Below, one piece after another: positions 27,775 to 35,838 of a stretch of 64,000 bases of DNA. Numbering within the stretch: the stretch's first letter is position 1; each line of letters starts with the position of its first letter. Both the position numbers and the translations under genes were made by a program. Under the pieces are notes generated by a model. It was not told where the DNA came from and ran no database searches. It saw only the letters and a list, made by a program, of their open reading frames with translations. The DNA is from Gemmatimonadaceae bacterium (lineage in GTDB: Bacteria; Gemmatimonadota; Gemmatimonadetes; Gemmatimonadales; Gemmatimonadaceae), in contig JADZAN010000001.1 of the NCBI GenBank assembly GCA_020852815.1, positions 1 through 64,000 of the forward strand. Reading direction: 5' to 3'.

Positions 27775-29489
27775 ACCATCCGAACGGGGAGTCGCCAGCT
27801 GCACGATCGTCGGAGGGCTCGGCCGAGCGGGCGAGTGCACCCTCGGGTGCACGCTCGAGTGCGCCCATGAGTGCTCGTCCGGCGGCGCGCACGGCGGAGG
27901 GACCGGCGGTCGCGGGCGACAGCGGTAGCCGGCGGCCGGCGGCGCTGGTCGCCGCGGGAATCCTGCTCAGCCGGCTCGTCGGCCTCGTGCGGACGCGTGT
28001 CTTCCTCTACTACTTCGGTGCCGCCGACGAGTCCGACGCCTTCACGCAGGCGTTCAAGATCCCCAACATCCTGCAGAATCTCTTTGGGGAGGGCGTGCTC
28101 TCGGCGTCCTTCATTCCCGTGTACTCGCAGCTGCGTGCGCGCGGCGACGACGTGGGGCGGCAGGAGGTGGCGGGGGCGGTGCTTGGCGTGCTCGCCTTCT
28201 TCTCGGCGGTGGTCGTCCTGATTGGCGTGCTGGCCGCGCCCGTGCTGGTGCATGTCATCGCGCCGGGCTTCGAGGGGGAGAAGCGCGCGCTCACCGTGCA
28301 CCTGGTGCGCATCCTCTTTCCCGGGGCGGGACTGCTCGTGCTGGCGGCGTGGTGCCTGGGGGTGCTCAACTCGCACGGGAAGTTCTTCCTCTCGTACGCG
28401 GCCCCCGTACTGTGGAACGCGTGCATGATCGGGGCCCTGGTGCTGTATGGCGGGTCGGTCTCGCTTCCGCGACTGGCGGCGGTGCTCGCCTGGGGGAGCG
28501 TGGTGGGGAGCGCGTTGCAGCTGGTGGTGCAATGGCGCAACGTGCACAAGGTGCTGGGCGTCTGGCGCGTGACGGTGAGCACCCGCTCGCCGCACGTGCG
28601 CACCGTCCTGCGCAACTTCGGCCCCGTCTTCGTGGGGCGCGGCGTCACGCAGCTCAGCGCCTACATCGATTCGTTCATCGCGTCGTTCCTGGTCACCGGC
28701 GCGCCGACCATCCTCAACAACGTGCAGCTGCTGTACATGCTCCCGGTGTCGCTGTTCGGCATGTCCATCTCGGCGGCCGAACTGCCGGCCATGTCGAGCG
28801 TGACGGGCGACACGGGCGAGATCGCCGGGCAGCTGCGCGATCGACTGGGGCTGGGGCTGCGCCGCATCGCGTTCTTCATCGTCCCCTCGGCCGTCGCCTT
28901 CCTTGCGTTTGGCGACCTGCTGGCGCGCGTGGTGTACGAAGGGGGCGAGTTCCGGCACGAGCAGGTGCAATGGGTGTGGGGTGTCCTGGCCGGCTCGGCG
29001 GTGGGGCTCCTCGCGTCGACGCTCGGCCGCCTGTACGCGTCGGCGCTCTATGCGCTGCGCGACACGCGCACGCCGCTGCGCTTCGCGATGGTGCGCGTGG
29101 CGCTCACGACCGGGCTTGGCTTCGCCGCCTCGCTATGGCTCCCCGGCGTGCTGGGGTTGAACCCGCGATGGGCGGTGGCCGGGCTCACGGTGTCGGCGGG
29201 ATGTGCGGCGTGGGTGGAGTTCGCGCTCCTGCGCCGCGCCGTTGGACGGCGCATCGGACCGGTCTCCATCCCGCCGCGTGTGCTGTTCACACTGTGGGGA
29301 TGTGCTCTCGTTGCCGCGCTCGCCGCTTGGGGGGTGCGGGAACTGCTGAGCGATGTGCGCCCGATCCTCATGAGCATTGCCGTTCTCGGGATGTACTCGC
29401 TGGCATACGGCGTGGCGGCGATGGCGGCGGGCATCCCGCAGGCGCGGGCCATTGGTGAGCGCGTGCTGGCGATGGTCCGCGCGCGCTGA
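27771..29489 (+). CDS. murJ: lipid II flippase MurJ
   Basis: MATE-like flippase moving the peptidoglycan precursor lipid II across the inner membrane (572 aa from the GTG at 27771). Residues 1-60 are an Ala/Ser/Arg-rich extension without similarity. The conserved core starts at LVAAGILLSRLVGLVRTRVFLYYFG and continues with DAFTQAFKIPNILQNLFGEGVLSASFIPVYS, then about 14 TM helices. An ATG at 27867 would shorten the extension. The start overlaps the bshC stop. Confidence 0.93.
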   Translation: MNHPNGESPAARSSEGSAERASAPSGARSSAPMSARPAARTAEGPAVAGDSGSRRPAALVAAGILLSRLVGLVRTRVFLYYFGAADESDAFTQAFKIPNILQNLFGEGVLSASFIPVYSQLRARGDDVGRQEVAGAVLGVLAFFSAVVVLIGVLAAPVLVHVIAPGFEGEKRALTVHLVRILFPGAGLLVLAAWCLGVLNSHGKFFLSYAAPVLWNACMIGALVLYGGSVSLPRLAAVLAWGSVVGSALQLVVQWRNVHKVLGVWRVTVSTRSPHVRTVLRNFGPVFVGRGVTQLSAYIDSFIASFLVTGAPTILNNVQLLYMLPVSLFGMSISAAELPAMSSVTGDTGEIAGQLRDRLGLGLRRIAFFIVPSAVAFLAFGDLLARVVYEGGEFRHEQVQWVWGVLAGSAVGLLASTLGRLYASALYALRDTRTPLRFAMVRVALTTGLGFAASLWLPGVLGLNPRWAVAGLTVSAGCAAWVEFALLRRAVGRRIGPVSIPPRVLFTLWGCALVAALAAWGVRELLSDVRPILMSIAVLGMYSLAYGVAAMAAGIPQARAIGERVLAMVRAR

Positions 29490-29517
29490 CGGCGCGCAGG
29501 GCGGGGGGGCGTCCGAG

Positions 29518-29523
29518 TACCTT
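29518..29523 (+). promoter_or_regulatory. candidate -10 hexamer of uvrC (TACCTT)
   Basis: TACCTT, identical to the hexamer at era, ends 6 nt before the uvrC ATG. No Shine-Dalgarno is present in the 40-nt gap after murJ, and the -35 is not recognisable. Confidence 0.35.
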
Positions 29524-29529
29524 TCCCTC

Positions 29530-31461
29530 ATGCTCGAGACTCCAGCGGCGGTTGCCGCGAAGGTGCCGCACCTCCCCGAGTCGCCCGGCGTCTACCTGTG
29601 GAAGGACGCCGAGGGGACGGTGCTGTACGTGGGCAAGGCCAAGCGGCTGCGCGCGCGCGTGCGGAGCTACTTCTCGGGCGATCACCATGCCTCGGTGAAG
29701 ACGCAGCACCTGGTGCGACTCATCGCGGAGCTGGACACGATCGTTGTTCCTTCCGAGGCGCACGCGCTCATCCTGGAAGCGAACCTGATCAAGGAGCATC
29801 GCCCCCGTTTCAACATCGCGCTGCGCGACGACAAGTCCTATCCGTACATCAAGGTCACGCTGCAGGAGCCGTTTCCGCGGGTGTACGTCACTCGGCGGTT
29901 AGTCAACGATGGGGGGCGCTACTTCGGGCCGTATACCGACGTGGGCGCGATGCGGCGGGCTCTCAACGTGGTGAAGCGTATCTTCACCGTGCGGTCGTGC
30001 CACTACGCCCTGATGGACGAGGTGCCGGACCGTCCCTGCCTCGACTTCCACATCGGCAGGTGCAAGGCGCCGTGCGTGGGCTACCAGCGCGAGGACGAGT
30101 ACCGGGCGATGATCGACGAGGTGGTCCTATTCCTCGATGGGCGCACCGCCGAGGTTGTCAAGCGGGTGCGCGCCCGCATGATGGAAGCCTCGGCGTCGCT
30201 CAATTTCGAGCGGGCCGCGGAGTTGCGCGACGCGCTGTTGCGGCTGGAAAAGCTGGAGGAGCCTACCGTCGTCGTGCAGGTGGAGGGCGGCGACCGCGAC
30301 GTGATCGGGTACGCCCGTGACGGCGACGATGCGTGCGTGACCATCCTGCGCGTGCGTGGCGGCAAGCTGCTGGCGCGCGACCAGCGCTACCTGGAGAACC
30401 TCGAGGGCGAGGACGACCCGACGATCCTGTCGGCGTACCTGGCGCGCACGTACGTCGCGTCGAACGAACGCGCGAACGAGCTCCTGGTACCGATGGACTT
30501 CGAGGATCGCGCCGTGCTGGAGGAATCGCTCGGCAGCACGCGCGTGGTGGTGCCGCAGCGCGGCCCGCGCCGGGAGTTGGTGCAGCTGGCGGACCAGAAT
30601 GCGCGACACCTCCTGGAGGAGTTCAAGCTCGCCTCGTTCGAGGCCGAAGAGCGCGCGGCCAGCCCGGTGTACGACCTGCAGCGCGAACTCGGACTGCAGA
30701 AGCTCCCGCGCGCCTTTGTCTGCTTTGACATCTCCACCACCCAGGGCACCGACACCGTCGGGTCGTGCGTATGGTTCGAGAACGGGCGCGCGCGGCGCGG
30801 CGAGTATCGCAAGTTCAAGGTGAAGACCGTCGAGGGAACCGACGACTTCGCCTCGATGCGCGAGGTGGTGGGGCGCTACTTCGGGCGCCGTCTCGAGGAA
30901 CAGAAGCCGCTCCCCGATCTGGTCTGCATCGACGGCGGAAAGGGGCAGCTCAACGCCGCGCACGAGGCGCTGCAGTCGCTGGGGCTGGGCGAGCTCCCGC
31001 TCATCTCGCTGGCGAAGAAGGAGGAGGAAGTCTTCGTCCTGGGGCGCAGCGAGTCGCTTCGGCTGTCGCGCCGCTCGCCGGCGCTCCGCACGCTGCAGCA
31101 GGCGCGCGACGAGGCGCATCGCTTTGCCGTGACCTTCAACCGCGCGCGCCGCACCGCGCGCACCCTGACGTCGGAGCTGCTCAAGGTCCCGGGGGTCGGA
31201 CCCGCCAAGCGCCGCGCACTCCTCAAGGCATTCGGTTCGCTGCAGGGAGTGAAGGAGGCGACGCCGGACGCGATCGCCGCCATCCCGGGCTTCTCGATGG
31301 CCTCGGCCGAGCGCCTGCTGGCCGCCTTGCGTGCGCCGATTGCCGGGAATCCCGCCGAGCCGCCGACGGTCGACGGTGCGTGCAGCGCCGACACCCCCTC
31401 ACCCGTATCTGCGCAGGATGCCGGCGCCCCCAACGCTGCCGACACGCCGCACCGCCACTAG
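29530..31461 (+). CDS. uvrC: excinuclease ABC subunit C
   Basis: Makes the two incisions in nucleotide excision repair (643 aa). Domains in order: GIY-YIG nuclease (SPGVYLWKDAEGTVLYVGKAKRL), the Cys-rich CLDFHIGRCKAPC segment, a UVR motif (FERAAELRDALLRLEKLEE), the RNase H-like nuclease domain (CFDISTTQGTDTVGS, then CIDGGKGQL) and tandem helix-hairpin-helix at the C-terminus (KVPGVGPAKRRALLKAFGS). A 45-residue Ala/Pro/Thr-rich tail follows. ATG 29530 is the natural start. Confidence 0.97.
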   Translation: MLETPAAVAAKVPHLPESPGVYLWKDAEGTVLYVGKAKRLRARVRSYFSGDHHASVKTQHLVRLIAELDTIVVPSEAHALILEANLIKEHRPRFNIALRDDKSYPYIKVTLQEPFPRVYVTRRLVNDGGRYFGPYTDVGAMRRALNVVKRIFTVRSCHYALMDEVPDRPCLDFHIGRCKAPCVGYQREDEYRAMIDEVVLFLDGRTAEVVKRVRARMMEASASLNFERAAELRDALLRLEKLEEPTVVVQVEGGDRDVIGYARDGDDACVTILRVRGGKLLARDQRYLENLEGEDDPTILSAYLARTYVASNERANELLVPMDFEDRAVLEESLGSTRVVVPQRGPRRELVQLADQNARHLLEEFKLASFEAEERAASPVYDLQRELGLQKLPRAFVCFDISTTQGTDTVGSCVWFENGRARRGEYRKFKVKTVEGTDDFASMREVVGRYFGRRLEEQKPLPDLVCIDGGKGQLNAAHEALQSLGLGELPLISLAKKEEEVFVLGRSESLRLSRRSPALRTLQQARDEAHRFAVTFNRARRTARTLTSELLKVPGVGPAKRRALLKAFGSLQGVKEATPDAIAAIPGFSMASAERLLAALRAPIAGNPAEPPTVDGACSADTPSPVSAQDAGAPNAADTPHRH

Positions 31462-31512
31462 CGGCTTCGCCGCGCCGCTTTGCTCCCCCCCGCCTAACTC
31501 CGCTCTCGCCTC

Positions 31513-32658
31513 ATGCCAGCCTGGACCCTCGCCTGTTCTGCCTGCGGTCATTCCGAGTCGCAGCACGCCCCCGTGGGGTTGTGCCCGCAGTGCGGTCAAC
31601 CGTTCCTCGCGCAGTTCGATGGGCCGGCCCCATCGCGCGAGGCGCTCCTCCCACGATGGGACATGTGGCGCTACGCGCCCGCCCTGCCGCTGGTGGACGG
31701 CGAATCGCCGGTCTCGTTAGGCGAAGGGCTCACCCCGCTCACCGAGTCGGCGTCGCTGGCGTCGCTGGTGGGAGTGCGGAAGCTCTGGATCAAGGACGAA
31801 GGGGTGAACCCGACGGCGTCGTTCAAGGCGCGCGGTCTCAGCGCCGCGGTAACGCGCGCCAAGGGGCGCGGTGTTCCCGGCCTCGTCGTCCCGACGGCGG
31901 GGAACGCCGGCGCCGCACTCGCCGCGTACGCCGCCGCCGCAGGGCTGCCAGCGCGCATCTACGCCCCCGCCACCACGCCACGCCCCATCCTCGACATCAT
32001 TCGGGGAATGGGCGTCGACCTCGTCACGATCGACGGGCACATCGGCGACTGCGGCCGGCTCTCGGTGGCCTATGCCCAGGAAACGGGCTTCTTCAACGTC
32101 GCCACGCTTCGCGAGCCGTACCGCGCCGAGGGGAACAAGACGCTCGGCCTCGAGCTGGCCGAGCAGCTGGGATGGCGCCTCCCCGATGCCATCGTCTATC
32201 CCACGGGGGGGGGCGAGGGCGTCATCGGGATGTGGAAGTCGTTTCACGAGATGCGTCGCTGGGGGTGGCTGGATGCCGCAGAGCGCCTGCCGCGGATGAT
32301 CGTTGCCCAGGCGGCCGGCTGTGCACCGCTGGTCCGTGCGCACGGCGACGGCGCCGATCGCGCTACGCCGTGGGAAAATCCGTGGACGTACGCCGCCGGG
32401 CTGCGCGTCCCCGGGCCGCTGGGTGACCGCCTCGTCCTCAAGACGCTGCGCGACAGCGGAGGCGACGCCGAGGCCGCCACCGAGGAGGAGATCCGCGACT
32501 ACAGCGCCAGGCTATCGCACGCCACCGGGATCGACGCCGCCCCCGAGGGAGGGGCCGCGCTATTCGTCACCGCCAAGCTGGTGAGGCTGGGGCGCCTGTC
32601 GCCCGACAGCGAAGTGGTGGTGTACAACACGGGGAGTGGCGCCAGCTACCGGCAATGA
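31513..32658 (+). CDS. thrC: threonine synthase
   Basis: PLP enzyme converting O-phosphohomoserine to threonine (381 aa). The N-terminal zinc ribbon has CSAC and CPQC pairs (residues 9-36), a feature of one threonine-synthase subgroup. The PLP Lys lies in NPTASFKARGLS, the phosphate-binding loop is PTAGNAGAALAAY and PTGGGEGVIGMWKS follows. No other threonine-pathway gene is adjacent. The short gap before it contains GCCTAACT. Confidence 0.9.
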   Translation: MPAWTLACSACGHSESQHAPVGLCPQCGQPFLAQFDGPAPSREALLPRWDMWRYAPALPLVDGESPVSLGEGLTPLTESASLASLVGVRKLWIKDEGVNPTASFKARGLSAAVTRAKGRGVPGLVVPTAGNAGAALAAYAAAAGLPARIYAPATTPRPILDIIRGMGVDLVTIDGHIGDCGRLSVAYAQETGFFNVATLREPYRAEGNKTLGLELAEQLGWRLPDAIVYPTGGGEGVIGMWKSFHEMRRWGWLDAAERLPRMIVAQAAGCAPLVRAHGDGADRATPWENPWTYAAGLRVPGPLGDRLVLKTLRDSGGDAEAATEEEIRDYSARLSHATGIDAAPEGGAALFVTAKLVRLGRLSPDSEVVVYNTGSGASYRQ

Positions 32659-32679
32659 GCGCCGGCAACGCAGGGCGTG

Positions 32680-32685
32680 TATTTT
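32680..32685 (+). promoter_or_regulatory. candidate -10 hexamer of larC (TATTTT)
   Basis: TATTTT ends 7 nt before the larC GTG in the 34-nt gap after thrC. No Shine-Dalgarno is visible. It is an AT-rich spot in an otherwise GC-rich region; the -35 (GAGCGC at 17 nt) is poor. Confidence 0.4.
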
Positions 32686-32692
32686 TCGCGCC

Positions 32693-33868
32693 GTGACGAT
32701 CGCCATTCTCGAACCGTTCAGCGGAATCGCCGGCGACATGATGCTCGGCGCGCTGGTGCACGTCGGGCTCGAACCGGACTGGCTGCGCGCGCTCCCGGGT
32801 CGGCTTGGGCTCGAGGGGGTGCAGGTGCGTATCGCCGATGTCCAGCGCGGCATGATCGGCTGCAAGAAGGTCGATTTCGACGTTCCCGCGCAGCCGCACG
32901 GCCGGCACCTCGAGGAGATCCGGGCGATGATCGCCGCTGCCGATGTCCCGCCGCACGTGCGCGAACTGGCCAACCAGGCATTCACCGCGCTCGCTGTCGA
33001 AGAGGGGGAGATTCACGGCGTGTCGCCAAACGAAGTGCACCTGCACGAGGTGGGGGCGGTCGACGCGATCCTCGACGTGGTGGGGTCCATCTGGGGATTG
33101 AGCGAACTCAACGTCTCGCGCGTGTGCTGCGGGACGATCTCTCTCGGAGACGGCTTCGTGAAGGCTGCGCACGGCGTTCTCCCCGTCCCGGCACCGGCCA
33201 CGCTGCGGCTCCTGGAGGGGCAGGCGGTACGCCCCGGTCCGGAGGGAACGGGCGAACTCGTGACGCCGACCGGCGCGGCGCTGGTGAAGGTCCTCTCCCA
33301 GGGGCGAGCGCCGCTGCGCTACATCCCGCGACGAAGCGGCTACGGTGCGGGGACGAAGGACCTCATCGGTCGACCCAACGCGTTGCGTGTGGTCCTCGCC
33401 GACGATGCCACCGCACTGGACGGGGCAACGGAACGCCTCGTGCAGCTGGCGACCGACCTGGATGACATGACGCCCGAGCACGTGGCGGCGGCGGCGGACG
33501 TGGTGCGTGCCGCCGGGGCGCTGGACGTCGTCACGCTTTCCACGATGATGAAGAAGGGGCGGGGCGGCCAGCGCCTCGAGGTCCTGTGCGCGGAAGCCGA
33601 CGCGCCGCGCCTCGAGGAGCTGCTCTTCGTCCATACCACCACGTTAGGCGTCCGCTGGTCGGCCGTGGAGCGCCACGCGCTGCCGCGCCGGTCGACCGTG
33701 GTGGACGTACTGGGCCACCCGGTGCGCGTGAAGGTCGCCACGATGCCTAACGGCTCCGTGCGCACCAAGCCGGAGTTCGACGACGTCCGTGCGGTGTCCG
33801 ACGTCACAGGCCGCTCGGTGGGCGACGTGGCGTCGCTTGCCCTCGCGGCCACGGAACGTCACCGCTGA
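32693..33868 (+). CDS. larC: nickel-pincer cofactor nickel-insertion protein LarC
   Basis: CTP-dependent nickel chelatase that inserts Ni into the pincer cofactor of lactate racemase-type enzymes (391 aa). The family start FSGIAGDMMLGALVHVGL, the His-rich metal region VSPNEVHLHEVGAVDAILD and the C-terminal part with DLDDMTPEHVAAAADV are present. The gene is one continuous frame, whereas in Lactobacillus it is split by a frameshift into larC1/larC2. larA, larB and larE are not in the window. Confidence 0.9.
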   Translation: MTIAILEPFSGIAGDMMLGALVHVGLEPDWLRALPGRLGLEGVQVRIADVQRGMIGCKKVDFDVPAQPHGRHLEEIRAMIAAADVPPHVRELANQAFTALAVEEGEIHGVSPNEVHLHEVGAVDAILDVVGSIWGLSELNVSRVCCGTISLGDGFVKAAHGVLPVPAPATLRLLEGQAVRPGPEGTGELVTPTGAALVKVLSQGRAPLRYIPRRSGYGAGTKDLIGRPNALRVVLADDATALDGATERLVQLATDLDDMTPEHVAAAADVVRAAGALDVVTLSTMMKKGRGGQRLEVLCAEADAPRLEELLFVHTTTLGVRWSAVERHALPRRSTVVDVLGHPVRVKVATMPNGSVRTKPEFDDVRAVSDVTGRSVGDVASLALAATERHR

Positions 33869-33927
33869 GAATGGGTAGCAATCCCCCTGGCGCGCCCTTC
33901 GCGCCTCACCATGCAAGGAGAACACGA

Positions 33928-35469
33928 ATGACCCTGTCTCGCTTCACCGTAGCCTTTGCGCTCGCGCTCACCCCGCTCCCTGTGCTGGCGCAGGGCAAGT
34001 GCGAGATCGACGAAAAGAAGCCCAACCAGGTCAAGGACGCGGCCAACGCGCTCGCCAAGGTCGCGCTCCCCATCGGCAAGCCCGATGACAAGATCAAGAG
34101 CATCCAGCAGGCCGTGGGGCTCCTCAACAAGGACCAGGACAAGATCATCGCCGCCAACGCGCTGGGACGGTCCTACGTCCTCGGCCGCGCCTACGCCCTC
34201 TACGCCGAGCAGGCCATGGGGTTGGGGCGCGACAGCGCGATGATCGTCAAGCGCTCGGCCGTGGGGCTGGCCACCGAGCCTGACGCCACCATCGATCTCG
34301 TCGCCTCGGCTGATGAGGCGTTCGACGCCGTCGAGGCGTCCAACGCCGCCTGCAAGGACGACACGGAAGAGTTCCGTCGCCGCATGTACGCGCCACTCGT
34401 GAACTCCGCCGTCAACCTGTACAACCAGCAGCAACTCGACTCCGCCGGCGCCCTCGTGAAGCGTGGGCTGTCGGTGTACGACGGCTACCGGTTGGCCTAC
34501 ATCGCGTACAACATCCTCGGCAACGTCCAGCAGTCGAAGGACCAGGTGGACGGAGCGGTCGACTCGTTCAAGAAGATGGCGTCGCTCATGAAGGGCGACA
34601 CGTCGCTGGTGGATGAGCGAAAGAACGTCATGCTCAACGTTGGCCAGCTCATCATGGCGCAGGCCGAGAACCTCGAGGGCGACGCCAAGAAGGCGAAGTT
34701 CAGCGAGGCGTCGACGTACCTCGAGGGCTTCCTCGCCGAGTTCCCGGGCGATGCCAAGGCGCAGGGGGCCCTGGCCCGCGCGCAGATCGCCTCGGGGAAC
34801 ACCGCGGCGGCCGACAAGGTCTTTGGCGACATGGTGGCCTCGCCCGACAAGTACACGGACGGCGCCCTGTTCGAAGCCGGGGTCAACGCCGCCCGCGCCA
34901 ACCGTCCGGCCGATGCCGCCGCGCTCTTCAATGCCGGGCTCAAGAAGAACGTGGCGTCGCGCGACGGCCTGTTCAACCTGGCCGTGACGCTGCAGAAGCT
35001 CGAGAAGTGGAACGAGGTCCCGCCGGTCCTCGAGCGGCTGGTGGTCGTCGACCCCGACAACCCGGAGAACTACCAGCTCTGGGCGCTCTACTTCCAGAAC
35101 GACGCCAAGATCAAGAAGGACGCCGCGGCCAAGAAGCCGGCCACGTCGCCCGAGGTCAAGGCGTACAACGCGGCGAACGACTCGCTGCTCAAGTATTTCA
35201 AGCGCTTCTCCGAAGCCACCGTCAAGCTCACCGTGAACCTCTGGGCGCACGACGGCAACAAGCACACGTTGGGCGGCACAGTAGAGAACCTCACCGACGC
35301 CGAGAAGAGCTACTCGGTGACGTTCGAGTTCCTCGACGGGGCAGGGAACGTCGTCACGACCAAGACGGCGGAAGTCGGCGCCGTTGCGGGCAAGAAGTCC
35401 AAGGCCTTCCGCGTGGAGGTCGAAGGAGCGGGGGTCGTGGCGTATCGCAACAAGCCCATCGGCGGCTAA
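33928..35469 (+). CDS. exported TPR-repeat protein of unknown function
   Basis: A 513-residue protein with a clear signal peptide (FTVAFALALTPLPVLAQG), so periplasmic or outer-membrane facing. Several TPR-like helical pairs cover about residues 130-380 (for example YNILGNVQQSKDQVDGAVDSF, LARAQIASGNTAAADKVFGDM and GLFNLAVTLQKLEKWNEVPPVL). The last 80 residues form a beta-rich FxxAM/CARDB-like domain (LGGTVENLTDAEKSYSVTFEF). The ATG at 33928 has the best Shine-Dalgarno in the area, AAGGAG 8 nt upstream. It is likely a scaffold; no enzyme motif is seen. Confidence 0.75.
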   Translation: MTLSRFTVAFALALTPLPVLAQGKCEIDEKKPNQVKDAANALAKVALPIGKPDDKIKSIQQAVGLLNKDQDKIIAANALGRSYVLGRAYALYAEQAMGLGRDSAMIVKRSAVGLATEPDATIDLVASADEAFDAVEASNAACKDDTEEFRRRMYAPLVNSAVNLYNQQQLDSAGALVKRGLSVYDGYRLAYIAYNILGNVQQSKDQVDGAVDSFKKMASLMKGDTSLVDERKNVMLNVGQLIMAQAENLEGDAKKAKFSEASTYLEGFLAEFPGDAKAQGALARAQIASGNTAAADKVFGDMVASPDKYTDGALFEAGVNAARANRPADAAALFNAGLKKNVASRDGLFNLAVTLQKLEKWNEVPPVLERLVVVDPDNPENYQLWALYFQNDAKIKKDAAAKKPATSPEVKAYNAANDSLLKYFKRFSEATVKLTVNLWAHDGNKHTLGGTVENLTDAEKSYSVTFEFLDGAGNVVTTKTAEVGAVAGKKSKAFRVEVEGAGVVAYRNKPIGG

Positions 35470-35515
35470 CCGCGCGGAGCGCTACGGCTCGCGCCCATCC
35501 GCACCTCTTGTCTCG

Positions 35516-35559
35516 AACAACGGCGCCGTCCCCCAGGGGCGGCGCCGTTGTTCGTTCGG
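35516..35559 (+). terminator. intrinsic terminator after the TPR gene
   Basis: A 13-bp perfect stem (35516-35528 with 35540-35552), extended inside by CCCC/GGGG, lies 47 nt after the TPR stop and is followed by CGTTCGG. It separates this gene from the DUF512 operon. Confidence 0.75.
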
Positions 35560-35648
35560 GTCTTGCTCGCGCCTGCCATCGCAACAGCCACCGCGCTCGT
35601 CGCCTCGCATGCGAGCCAAGGCACAGGGGCGAAAGTGCATGTGCCGCA

Positions 35649-35677
35649 TTGATATCGCCCCAAGCTGCTGCTAAGTT
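35649..35677 (+). promoter_or_regulatory. sigma-70-type promoter of the DUF512-der operon
   Basis: TTGATA (35649-35654, 5 of 6 to consensus), 17 nt, TAAGTT (35672-35677). The start would be near 35684, giving a leader of about 155 nt before the ATG at 35839, or a separate small RNA. Confidence 0.5.
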
Positions 35678-35683
35678 CCTTGA

Positions 35684-35838
35684 GGTGCAGTAGCGGCCAA
35701 GGTGCCGCTGTGCGCCAGTCATCGGGGGAAGCTTGCGCTCTCGCGCACTTCCCCCGTTCGGCACTCGCAGGCCGCGCCAGTCGACCGCTGGAATCGCGAA
35801 GGCCTCGCATCTCCCCGTCGCCAAGTCGTTGTGTCGTC
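35684..35838 (+). other. structured leader or small-RNA candidate
   Basis: Two successive stem-loops lie just after the predicted start: AGCGGC/GCCGCT (35692-35697 with 35704-35709), and a longer one with GGGGGAAG/CTTCCCCC (35724-35731 with 35748-35755) containing a second perfect stem TGCGC/GCGCA (35734-35738 with 35743-35747). Most of the 370-nt gap between the TPR gene and the DUF512 gene is otherwise featureless. No known riboswitch is recognised. Confidence 0.4.

Noticed and set aside
33869-33927. GGCGCG/CGCGCC hairpin before the exported TPR gene
   Set aside because: Only a 6-bp stem, common by chance at this GC content; the gene has a good Shine-Dalgarno that the stem does not cover.
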